Origin: Candidatus Latescibacterota bacterium
GTDB lineage: Bacteria > Krumholzibacteriota > Krumholzibacteriia > WVZY01
DNA length: 64,000 bases
Reading direction: 5' to 3'
Assembly: GCA_011772205.1 (NCBI GenBank)
Contig: WVZY01000077.1
Location: forward strand, 1 to 64,000
Positions 23,516 to 31,528 of this stretch are shown piece by piece. The position numbers were made by a program, and so were the translations under genes. Each line of letters opens with the position of its first letter. Position 1 is the stretch's first letter. The notes under the pieces were generated by a model. The model worked only from the letters and a program-made list of their open reading frames with translations. It was not told where the DNA came from and ran no database searches.

Positions 23516-25030
23516 TCAATCGTTGCCTTCCGGCTTTTTGGCATCATAAACACACTCGCCGCCGACATAGGTTTTCAAAACAGAGACCGCATCTGTGTCC
23601 GTCTCCAGAGGATTGCCGGAGAGGACGACAACATCCGCCCGGCTTCCTTCTTCGAACACTCCTTGGCCCCACCGACCGTTTTGAAACGCGCGGGCTGCGA
23701 CGGTATAACGAAGCAACGCTTCCCCGGGCGGGATCCGTTCTTCGGGCGTCGGGTGGTGCGTGGCGCCCTTCATGCCATACAGGGGACCAGGCGGCATGCC
23801 ATCCGAGCTGAAGCAATAACGAACGCCCGCCTCGAGGAACGATCGGAATCGATTGCAGAGTTTTGCGCGCTCTCGGCCCAGTCGCTCTTCATAGAGACCG
23901 CCTGGCCCGCCCCAGTTCCGTATGAAATTGGGCTGCATGACCGCATAGACCGGAGCCCTTCGCAAAAGATCCAATTCTTCGGCCCCGACGATTTCTGCGT
24001 GTTCGATTCGAAACAACCGAGTATTTTTAGGATAATCAACCATCTGGCGCAGCACCGCGCGGACCGCCCGATCACCGATGGCGTGGGCTGCGCACATGTA
24101 ACCCCTGTCGCGGCATTCTCTGAGCAATCGCGCCAATCGCTCTTCCGGGACGAGCAGACTGTCCATGCGCGGCGAATCGGCATAGGGTTCGTTCAATGCG
24201 GCCGTCCAACCGCCAATCGAGCCGTCCAAAAAAACCTTGATCCCTTCAATATTGAAATAAGACCGGTCCATCGCTTTGGAATCTTCGCGATACTGGTCGA
24301 GCTTCTTTGGATCGGTGCAAACGAGCCCAGCGATTCGCAGACGGCGGCCCGATTCCGCAATCCCCTTGAGATACACGTCGAATTGATTGGGCTCGATGAT
24401 GTCGTGGATTCCCGTGATGCCAAGTCGGTGGAGTGCCGCAATGGCCCCATCAAAACTGTTCGAGATCAGTGTTTCATCGGGCGAACTCAACCGTCCGGCG
24501 ACCCAAACGTCGTGCTCTTCGATCAATCCCGTTGCGCTATCCGGTGTAACACCCTCGGCTTCGAGCAATTTTGCAAACGGTGTATTCACCACGCCGATAT
24601 GCCCGCAGATACGGCGGGCGAAGACCGGTCGTTCGCGCTCGATCGAATCCAGCATGTCACGGGTCGGGTATCGTCTCTCGGGCCAGCGGCTCTCGTCCCA
24701 ATCGACGCCGACGACGAAACGATCATCATGGCTTCCGGCCCATTCCGACATCAAGCGGAGGACATCGTCGGCGGAGCCCGCATCGCCGAGATCACATCGC
24801 AAGCTCTTCAATGCAAGAGAGCGAAGGTGGATGTGGGCGTCGATGAAGCCCGGAATGAGATAGCGATTCTTTAGATCGACAATGTTTCGAGGCTTCAGGG
24901 TGTCGGGGACCGGCGGGCTTCCATTATAAAAGGCACGTGATACGTGATCCCCCTCGATGAGAAGGTCACCCTTTTGGAACGTCCCTTTCTCCGTGAATAA
25001 AAATCCATCTTTAAATAGCGTTATCGTCAT
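23516..25030 (-). CDS. YtcJ-like metal-dependent amidohydrolase
   Basis: Encodes 504 residues from ATG 25030. The metal-site motif DAHIHLRSLAL is at about residue 64. Further motifs are 'GVDWDESRWPERR', 'KVFLDGSIGGWTAAL', 'AHAIGDRAV' and the late Asp in 'CFSSDGMPPGP'. These are the marks of the amidohydrolase_3/YtcJ group, which hydrolyse N-acyl or formyl-type substrates in the cytosol; the exact substrate cannot be told. No signal peptide. It is a single gene between the aminotransferase promoter and the terminator of the small exported protein gene. Confidence 0.88.
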   Translation of the reverse strand: MTITLFKDGFLFTEKGTFQKGDLLIEGDHVSRAFYNGSPPVPDTLKPRNIVDLKNRYLIPGFIDAHIHLRSLALKSLRCDLGDAGSADDVLRLMSEWAGSHDDRFVVGVDWDESRWPERRYPTRDMLDSIERERPVFARRICGHIGVVNTPFAKLLEAEGVTPDSATGLIEEHDVWVAGRLSSPDETLISNSFDGAIAALHRLGITGIHDIIEPNQFDVYLKGIAESGRRLRIAGLVCTDPKKLDQYREDSKAMDRSYFNIEGIKVFLDGSIGGWTAALNEPYADSPRMDSLLVPEERLARLLRECRDRGYMCAAHAIGDRAVRAVLRQMVDYPKNTRLFRIEHAEIVGAEELDLLRRAPVYAVMQPNFIRNWGGPGGLYEERLGRERAKLCNRFRSFLEAGVRYCFSSDGMPPGPLYGMKGATHHPTPEERIPPGEALLRYTVAARAFQNGRWGQGVFEEGSRADVVVLSGNPLETDTDAVSVLKTYVGGECVYDAKKPEGND

Positions 25031-25072
25031 GACTGCTCATATCATATGGATCGTATGCAGCGGAATCCACGC

Positions 25073-25107
25073 AAAAAAAGAGAGGCTCTATTTTTCAAGA
25101 GCCCCTC
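25073..25107 (-). terminator. Terminator of the small exported protein gene
   Basis: On the minus strand a 10-bp stem, GAGGGGCTCT with AGAGCCTCTC (one G-T pair), is followed by seven T residues. It lies about 80 bases after the stop at 25188. Confidence 0.8.
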
Positions 25108-25187
25108 CCCCATTCCCCAAGGAATTTGTGCTTCAGTATCGCTCAAGGACGCTTCCGTCCGTGCGGCGGTCCTCAATCGTCGAGCGC

Positions 25188-25538
25188 TTAATCTATGTGG
25201 CCGGTCTCCGGAGGAAAGTGCCTCGTCTCGAGAAGATTCCCATCATCATCGAACCAAAACTCGAGACCACGGCTGTAATATTTCCACCGCTCGGTTTTCT
25301 CGCCACAGAAACTGAATCTGAGACGATGCGGCGTGTAGCCGTATTCGTCAAATATGGCCAGCTTGTCGCCCTTTAGATTCTCTCGCAGCGAAAACCGCCG
25401 AGCGTATTTCCGGCCTTTCTTGCCCCTTAGGTAGGTTACGCCGGAACGTTTGAACTTAACGTAATCCCGTCCTAGAGCGAACGTGTCCCCCGCCAAGAAC
25501 AGAAAGACACAGGCCAGTAATAGGACCCTGATTCTCAT
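25188..25538 (-). CDS. Small exported basic protein, unknown function
   Basis: Encodes 116 residues. A signal peptide covers residues 1-22 (MRIRVLLLACVFLFLAGDTFA). The mature part is basic and aromatic ('YVKFKRSGVTYLRGKKGRKYARRF', 'WKYYSRGLEFWFDDDGNL'). The last strand resembles the repeats of MORN/YwqK-type antitoxin-like proteins ('GLEFWFDDDGNLLETRHF'), but one repeat is not enough to assign the family. It has its own terminator and no operon partner. Confidence 0.65.
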   Translation of the reverse strand: MRIRVLLLACVFLFLAGDTFALGRDYVKFKRSGVTYLRGKKGRKYARRFSLRENLKGDKLAIFDEYGYTPHRLRFSFCGEKTERWKYYSRGLEFWFDDDGNLLETRHFPPETGHID

Positions 25539-25839
25539 AGCCGTTGTCTCCTTGATGCAGTTGCCAAAGTTGCGGGCTATTTAGGGGGTGGGCCATTCCT
25601 CAAGACACCTTATTATACCATATTTGGAGCCACGGTGGCAAGGGCTTGAATGGGGCTTCCTTATGCGGAGAAACGAGGTTTGGAGGGCTCCAAAAAGGAG
25701 GATTTTTCCGGGCAGTTTCTTGCGATTGCCAGCTCCGAGGGGATCTGTTTTTGCATCTGCTTTTCTCGAAAAAATACGGACTTATCGGATATTTATCGCG
25801 TTTTCGCCAACATCACGAAATGCTTGCGAGATGGTTTGC
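25539..25839. other. Gene-free stretch between two minus-strand genes
   Basis: No supported gene. It contains a small palindrome TTTGGAG-GG-CTCCAAA near 25678-25693 followed by AAAGGAGGATTTTT. This might be a weak terminator-like structure on the plus strand, but no gene reads into it. The overlapping short frames have no start signals. Confidence 0.4.
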
Positions 25840-28800
25840 TTACTTTAGCAATATCATCTTTCTTGTTTTAACAAACTTCTTCGTTACGAGCTTGTAGAAA
25901 TACACGCCGCTCGAGACCGGCTGTCCTGCATCGTTGCGGGCGTTCCAGCCTTTGGCATATTCACCCGCGGGATTCTCCTCGTTTACCAGCGTCTTCACCA
26001 GCTGCCCGGCGACGTTGTAGATTTTCAACGTCACATGGGCCCGTTCCTTGATCGAGTATTTGATTGTTGTGCTCGGATTGAATGGGTTCGGGTAGTTCTG
26101 GGCGAGGCTGTTTGTATAGTAGGGGGTGGCGTCTGCGCCTGAAGGATCTTCGACGGGTAGGCTAAATAGATGCCGCAGGACACTGACCAGGTGATCCACA
26201 CGATCAGGCACTCCTGCAGGAACATCGTCACGGATATAATGGAAGCTAAAGCCTGAGAGGACCACGGCAACCGGGTTGCCCAGCGCGTTCAACGTGTCGT
26301 ACGCCACAACGGCACCGTCGTTCGCAGCGCCCGAGCCCCCGTACGTCATCTCCAGGGTCGTGCTCGCGACCGGCCGGATCACATCGAAGTCATTGATGCC
26401 CGGACAGCCGCCGTAGACAACGATCGTGTCTTCCTCGAGTGGAACACCGTGATCGAAGATCCCGCCATCCTCACCGATCACCAGCGGCGATATAGAGAAG
26501 CTCACCGTGTGATCATCGTCCACCAACTGGTACGGAATGTACGTGCTGATGAACTGGGACGAGGACGGATTCGTCAGCGTTTCCCATTCTGAGGCCATGT
26601 TATCGCCGGAGAAGTAGATACCGGCTCCTACTGGGTCCGGATGCTGATCCATGAAGAAATAGAGCATCGCGAAGTCATCCGTCTCGTTCGCGCTCATGTC
26701 ACCAACCGTACCTCTGTTGAGGTTACCGGAGTTCCAGATAATCTTCCGGTAGTTCGGGAATAGCTGGTTTTGAACACTCCACATACGACCTGTAAGACCA
26801 TTTCCGACCAACGAAGACGGCCCGCGCTTATCGAAGCGGTCGACCCAGTCCATGATCCCTATCATCTCGAACGCGGAATTGAAGTATGGCTCGGCACCTC
26901 TGCCGCTGAATTGATCAACATATAGGATGTTTCCGCCGTATCCACTGGGCAGGATCTGCATCTCCATCGGGGCCGCGCAAGCCTCTTCGATATCGTCCAC
27001 TGTGCCGGTGAATTGGCTCCACCACGTCGAAGTCACGTTGGCATCCGTCGCACCGAAAAAGAACCACAAGGTGTCTCCGTTGGTGAAGAAATGATCATTC
27101 ACATCGATGCAAAACCTGTCAGGCGCAGGACCGGTGCGAGGACCGCTATGCTCTGTAAAACACGTGTCGAGACGGAACTGATACCACTTCCGGCTGCCAC
27201 AGATCACCGAGTCGACAACCGGCCAGCGATAACTATCCTCCACGATCTTATCGAGCGGCATCGGCTTGCTCTGAGGATCGCGGGAGAGATAGAAATAAAC
27301 CGCAGATCCAAAACCGGTGTTCGGATCGCTCCCGAGGCCAAATGTCGGCTCGCTCACGGTAATGATTGCCGAGTCACCCGGTACATTATGTCCATCTAGA
27401 TAAGATGTGATGTCGATCGCCGCACCGATTCTGGCCGTCCCAAGGGAGTCACCCCCCTCGGGAAAGGTATCGTTGAAAAGATCGATGTCTCGAACGCTGA
27501 ATTGCGGACCCGTTACTCTGACCCGGATGAACCTCACGTTGTCGTAAAGAGGCCCATGCCTATGGCAGTCGGGTGGCTGGTAGGAATTGCAATAGAAACC
27601 GCACAGATCATAGCACCCGAGCGCGAGCTGTATCTGTTCAGCTCCCGGATCTATCAAGTCTGCATAACTTTCAATCCATCGATGCCACCTTGGACCGTAT
27701 CCGAAATTAATCCAAGCACGATCTCTCCAGTCTCCAGGGCAGCCCCCAATCCAGGTCCGGGCATGCCAGATAAAAGCGACCAATTCGGTGAAGGGATTGT
27801 CTTCGTATACGTCTATTTCGAAATACGCAGCATCTGCATCAGATGGAACGGGACTGCCGTAAATGTCCGTATCCCAATCAATGAGCGGCGACCAGATCTC
27901 ATTCGTGAGATAAAGCATTCCTCCATCCACTTCCTTCCCATATGGCACCGCTTTCTGTGCGGGATGGCCGGCACAAGCCATGTCGACCGTCGATCCCTTG
28001 AAGAATCCCCACAGAAAAGAGAGATTGTGCACGCAGGGATCTTCTTGGAGGACGGCACTTCCAGGGAACAGCCCCGCAAAATCCCCGTATGCCAGTTTGG
28101 CGTCTGCGTACCAATCTCCATCGGCTGTTGCCGTATCCCCAACCGCTTCCGATTCGAAATCCTGGTAGTCGAGCGTGCTCGCAGTATCCGACACGAGGAT
28201 GCTGTCGATGACGATCGCTCCATCGGAGTTATACATCCCATCTTGATCGGACCAGCCAGTATCGGAGTCAAAGCGGAAACGAAATATCACCGAACCATCG
28301 AGCGAGTCTGCCGGTACGGTCAGGTTTGCCGTGATGTCCCCGTCTCCATCCAAAGCGAGCAAGTCAACCCATGCACCGTCCTTATTTCTGTATTGAACAT
28401 ACGTGTAGTCGCAGTATGGCTCGGTATCATGATGTGCTTTGAAGGAGAGTGTCACATCGCCGCTGGTTGCAAATTCAACCGACTGGAACCGCTGGCCCCA
28501 TGAATTTCCATACCCGGGCAGTTTCTTGTACGAGCAGAGATAGGTATCCGAGGCATTCGGCCTGGCGCCGCACCACAGGGACTGGTTCCCTTCGATTGGC
28601 ACCAATCCGCCAAAGTCGCCACCATTCAATCCTGAAAAATCGTCCACATGGAAAAACACTCCCATAGGAGCTGTGAGATCAACGCCGAACCAGCCCTGCG
28701 GATCAGCCATGCCCGGGCCATCAAAATCAAAATCTGCCAGCACAAATGTTTCCACAACAGCTGTAGCGAAAAGCTCCCTCGCATCCAGCGGCATGTCGCT

Positions 28801-28932
28801 TCCTGTGTTGTACTCGTGAAAGATGTATCTCTTAGGGCTGCTCTTTTCAGGAGCCTTTCGCGCGAAGCTCCCCCAGGAAACCAGCATCAATGTCAACACC
28901 GCAATAAAAAGGCAAATCCATCGCCGTTTCAT
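25840..28932 (-). CDS. Giant exported surface protein, paralogue 1, with FlgD-like C-terminus
   Basis: Encodes 1,030 residues; AAGGAGG precedes the ATG. A signal peptide covers residues 1-25. Two beta-sandwich-like modules follow (about 50-260, 'FDFDGPGMADPQGWFGVDLT', 'FHVDDFSGLNGGDFGGLVP', 'SLWCGARP'; and about 260-480). Next is a domain with 'FSVRDIDLFNDTFPEGGDS' and 'FCIDVNDHFFTNGDTLWFFFGA'. About 650-900 is a Rossmann-like segment ('NILYVDQFSGRGAEPYFNSAF', 'VDRFDKRGPSS', 'KIIWNSGNL', 'AGIYFSGDNM') resembling GATase-like folds. The C-terminus has NYPNPFNPSTTIKYS and ends TRKMILLK. It is very close to the proteins at 31529 and 35068. Function unknown; secretion to the cell surface is inferred. 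Confidence 0.88.
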   Translation of the reverse strand: MKRRWICLFIAVLTLMLVSWGSFARKAPEKSSPKRYIFHEYNTGSDMPLDARELFATAVVETFVLADFDFDGPGMADPQGWFGVDLTAPMGVFFHVDDFSGLNGGDFGGLVPIEGNQSLWCGARPNASDTYLCSYKKLPGYGNSWGQRFQSVEFATSGDVTLSFKAHHDTEPYCDYTYVQYRNKDGAWVDLLALDGDGDITANLTVPADSLDGSVIFRFRFDSDTGWSDQDGMYNSDGAIVIDSILVSDTASTLDYQDFESEAVGDTATADGDWYADAKLAYGDFAGLFPGSAVLQEDPCVHNLSFLWGFFKGSTVDMACAGHPAQKAVPYGKEVDGGMLYLTNEIWSPLIDWDTDIYGSPVPSDADAAYFEIDVYEDNPFTELVAFIWHARTWIGGCPGDWRDRAWINFGYGPRWHRWIESYADLIDPGAEQIQLALGCYDLCGFYCNSYQPPDCHRHGPLYDNVRFIRVRVTGPQFSVRDIDLFNDTFPEGGDSLGTARIGAAIDITSYLDGHNVPGDSAIITVSEPTFGLGSDPNTGFGSAVYFYLSRDPQSKPMPLDKIVEDSYRWPVVDSVICGSRKWYQFRLDTCFTEHSGPRTGPAPDRFCIDVNDHFFTNGDTLWFFFGATDANVTSTWWSQFTGTVDDIEEACAAPMEMQILPSGYGGNILYVDQFSGRGAEPYFNSAFEMIGIMDWVDRFDKRGPSSLVGNGLTGRMWSVQNQLFPNYRKIIWNSGNLNRGTVGDMSANETDDFAMLYFFMDQHPDPVGAGIYFSGDNMASEWETLTNPSSSQFISTYIPYQLVDDDHTVSFSISPLVIGEDGGIFDHGVPLEEDTIVVYGGCPGINDFDVIRPVASTTLEMTYGGSGAANDGAVVAYDTLNALGNPVAVVLSGFSFHYIRDDVPAGVPDRVDHLVSVLRHLFSLPVEDPSGADATPYYTNSLAQNYPNPFNPSTTIKYSIKERAHVTLKIYNVAGQLVKTLVNEENPAGEYAKGWNARNDAGQPVSSGVYFYKLVTKKFVKTRKMILLK

Positions 28933-29469
28933 CAGCTTCCTCCTTATTGAAGAGAATCACCCATGAATTTGAAAAGCAGTAACTCCCGTATTCCCCGCCA
29001 AATGAACTTGTACTCCTTGCTGGAAATGATGGAATCAACATTTCGCGGGCTGCAGTTCAATGCGAGGCGCTGTATGAAGTCGCGGCAGTGATGTAAAGAA
29101 AAATGAGAGAAGAGATCAGTCGGTGAAGCAATCCAGGTAGTCAACGAGAATGCACCTCGCACCCTATGTTTGCAGGTGCGCGGGAGAGGTGCACGACAGA
29201 ACATCTGCCTTCCCCCCCAGGTAGTCGGCTGATTCATTATATTACCATAGATTACTTTAATTTTCAAGGAATCACTTAATTCGCAGCGCCCTCGACCTCC
29301 TGCGAAAAAATCTCCTTGTCCTGCTCCAGCGACATCCCTCAGAATCCCCACGTAAGAGCCGATCTCACAGGCGTCTGAGCCCTGACAGAGGTGCTCGACC
29401 TCCTGGCCGGCTTCTTGCAATCAGAAAAATGATAACCCATTGTGAATAAAAATCATCCAGTAGTCAGCG
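28933..29469. other. Intergenic region between paralogue 1 and the GspE/PilB gene
   Basis: It holds the promoter-like site 29239-29267 reading leftward into paralogue 1 with a leader of about 300 bases. Only unconvincing frames cross it; the minus-strand frame 28944-29420 has no ribosome-binding site and no recognisable content. No clear promoter was found for the ATPase gene on the plus strand. Confidence 0.45.
29239..29267 (-). promoter_or_regulatory. Promoter-like site upstream of paralogue 1
   Basis: On the minus strand TTGAAA (29262-29267), a 17-base spacer and TAATAT (29239-29244), with TATGG just before the -10. The spacing and the TATGG element resemble the site upstream of paralogue 3. 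Confidence 0.45.
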
Positions 29470-31281
29470 ATGCGTGAAAACCAGCATAACGCTTCCCTTG
29501 AGAGTGACTTTACGCTCGAAGCCGTGGCCGGCGCGCTCGGGCGCTCCGGTTTTCTCAGCCTCCCGCAAATCAAAGAGATATCCAAGTCTTCCGTCGTGAA
29601 GCGAGCACACCTCAGGAACAAGCTCAAAACCAAGGAGTCCGATAAGCCTTTCGTGTCACCGGTCGAGATCATTGCCGAATTTGGCTTTCCGAGCACGAAT
29701 CCCCGGCGGGATCAAATGGACGAAGCCGAGATCTGCGAGGCGCTCTCTAGAACGATGAATGTCCCGTTCGTTCGGATCGATCCTCTGAAGCTCGACGTAA
29801 AAAGTGTTTGCAGCATCGTTTCCAAACCGTTTGCCCGAAAACATCTTCTCGTCCCCATCAAGATCAAAGGCGGGGCGCTCACCGTTGCCATGGTGAATCC
29901 ATTCGACCGCGAAATGATCAACAGCCTCGAAGACGTTACCGGCTGCACGGTGGTGCCCGTACTCGGGATGAGGAGCGAGATTCTAAAAACGATCAACGAG
30001 GTCTTTGCGTTCGAGCACAGCCTGATGAAAGCAGAGAAGCTCCGGGATGCCGGCTATGACCTGGGAAATCTCGAACAGCTCGCCGAAATGATGACCGAGG
30101 AGGAAATCGACGCCTCCGATAAACACATCATCAAAGCCGTCGACCTGCTATTCCAGTATGCATATGAACAGCGGGCGAGCGACATCCATCTCGAGCCGAA
30201 GAGGGACAAAGGCGTGGTGCGCCTTCGAATCGACGGCAGGCTCCATGACACCCACTCGATTCCCAAAAAGATCTACCCTTCTTTCGTTTCTCGAATCAAG
30301 ATCATGGCACGGATGGACATCGCTGAGAAGCGCAAGCCTCAAGACGGACGCATCAAAACGAGCTCAAAAGATGCCGAGGTGGAGCTCCGTGTTTCCATTG
30401 TTCCCGTCGCATTCGGGGAAAAGATCGTCATCCGCATATTCGATCCCAGCGTTCTCATGCAGGATCTCTCCTCGCTCGGGTTTTTCCCCGATCAGCTGGA
30501 GGCGTTCCAGAGATTTTTACACCGTCCATACGGCATCATCCTCGTCACCGGACCGACGGGGAGTGGGAAAACGACGACCCTTTACTCGGCGCTTCGGTAT
30601 CTGTCGAATCCGGAAGTCAACATTACGACGATCGAGGATCCCATCGAGATGATCTATGAGCCGTTCAATCAGATCGCCGTTCAGTCCCAGATTGGCATCA
30701 CGTTCTCCACCGCTTTGAGGAACGTCCTCCGTCAGGACCCGGATATTATTATGGTCGGAGAGATTCGCGATCGAGAGACGGCCGAGTATGCGATCCAGGC
30801 GGCTCTCACGGGCCATCTGGTTCTTACGACACTCCACACGAACAACGCCGTTGGAGCCGTTACGCGGCTTACGGACTTGGGAGTGGAACCGTTTCTCATT
30901 GCATCTACGGCTCTCGGTGTGATTGCCCAGCGCCTTGTCCGGATGGTGTGCAAAGAGTGCGATGTTCCCGCCCAGATCTCTGAAGAAGAGAAACGTCTCC
31001 TTTGCCTAGAAGATGACGTTGATCTTTCTAACTTGCGCGCAGGAAAAGGATGCGAGAAGTGCCGCAATACGGGCTATAAAGGACGCACAGGGGTTTACGA
31101 AGTTTTGGAAGCAACGGAGGAAATTCGCCTGCTAGTCAGGGACTGTGCGGATGAGAAGGACATCGAAAGAGCTGCGCGGCGCTCTCAGATGAGACCGCTC
31201 CTCTCGAGCGCGATAGAGAATCTCATTGCCGGAAAAACGACGGTTGAAGAGATTTTGCGCGTCGTTCCGCTGGCCGGATAA
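29470..31281 (+). CDS. GspE/PilB-type secretion or pilus assembly ATPase
   Basis: Encodes 603 residues. An N-terminal MshE-type domain (about 85-185, 'FARKHLLVPIKIKGGALTVAMVNPFD') precedes the ATPase core. Walker A is GPTGSGKTTT (361-370). Asp-box, Walker B ('DPDIIMVGEIRD') and His-box ('LTGHLVLTTLHTNNA') follow. A four-cysteine zinc site is at 'VCKECD' and 'CEKCRNTG'. This is the full motor ATPase of type II secretion or type IV pili. No other Gsp/Pil gene is near. It lies on the opposite strand between two of the giant surface-protein genes. The start ATG lacks a strong ribosome-binding site. Confidence 0.93.
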   Translation: MRENQHNASLESDFTLEAVAGALGRSGFLSLPQIKEISKSSVVKRAHLRNKLKTKESDKPFVSPVEIIAEFGFPSTNPRRDQMDEAEICEALSRTMNVPFVRIDPLKLDVKSVCSIVSKPFARKHLLVPIKIKGGALTVAMVNPFDREMINSLEDVTGCTVVPVLGMRSEILKTINEVFAFEHSLMKAEKLRDAGYDLGNLEQLAEMMTEEEIDASDKHIIKAVDLLFQYAYEQRASDIHLEPKRDKGVVRLRIDGRLHDTHSIPKKIYPSFVSRIKIMARMDIAEKRKPQDGRIKTSSKDAEVELRVSIVPVAFGEKIVIRIFDPSVLMQDLSSLGFFPDQLEAFQRFLHRPYGIILVTGPTGSGKTTTLYSALRYLSNPEVNITTIEDPIEMIYEPFNQIAVQSQIGITFSTALRNVLRQDPDIIMVGEIRDRETAEYAIQAALTGHLVLTTLHTNNAVGAVTRLTDLGVEPFLIASTALGVIAQRLVRMVCKECDVPAQISEEEKRLLCLEDDVDLSNLRAGKGCEKCRNTGYKGRTGVYEVLEATEEIRLLVRDCADEKDIERAARRSQMRPLLSSAIENLIAGKTTVEEILRVVPLAG

Positions 31282-31528
31282 AATTCGTTCGTCCACTATC
31301 CGGATACGCACCCTACGGCCTATTGCTTGGCAAAGACGATACGACCACTGGCTGCGTAAACTTCGCACAATCGCTGGGCAGGCAAACACCATACAGCCGC
31401 TGTCCGGGCAAGCAAAACTTATAGATGCGACAATACGAAGGGGCACTCCGCGCCTCAACATCTCGCTGAAATCGCGTCGTACCCCCTCGCACGATCTTAA
31501 CCAGGCAAATCTTCCCTCTGCTCTCCCC

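Noticed and set aside
23426-24874. 482-codon open frame on the plus strand
   Set aside because: Antisense to the amidohydrolase gene with clear catalytic motifs; no ribosome-binding site or recognisable content.
27502-28503. 333-codon open frame on the plus strand
   Set aside because: Antisense to giant paralogue 1; no domain features.
28944-29420. 158-codon minus-strand frame in the intergenic region
   Set aside because: No start signal or recognisable motif, and it overlaps the promoter-like site for paralogue 1.
31282-31528. Short GGGCAGGCAAAC / GGGCAAGCAAAAC-like repeats after the GspE/PilB gene
   Set aside because: Only two imperfect copies; too few and too short for a CRISPR or defined repeat family. 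The CCGGATA...TATCCGG pair has a long loop and no T-run.
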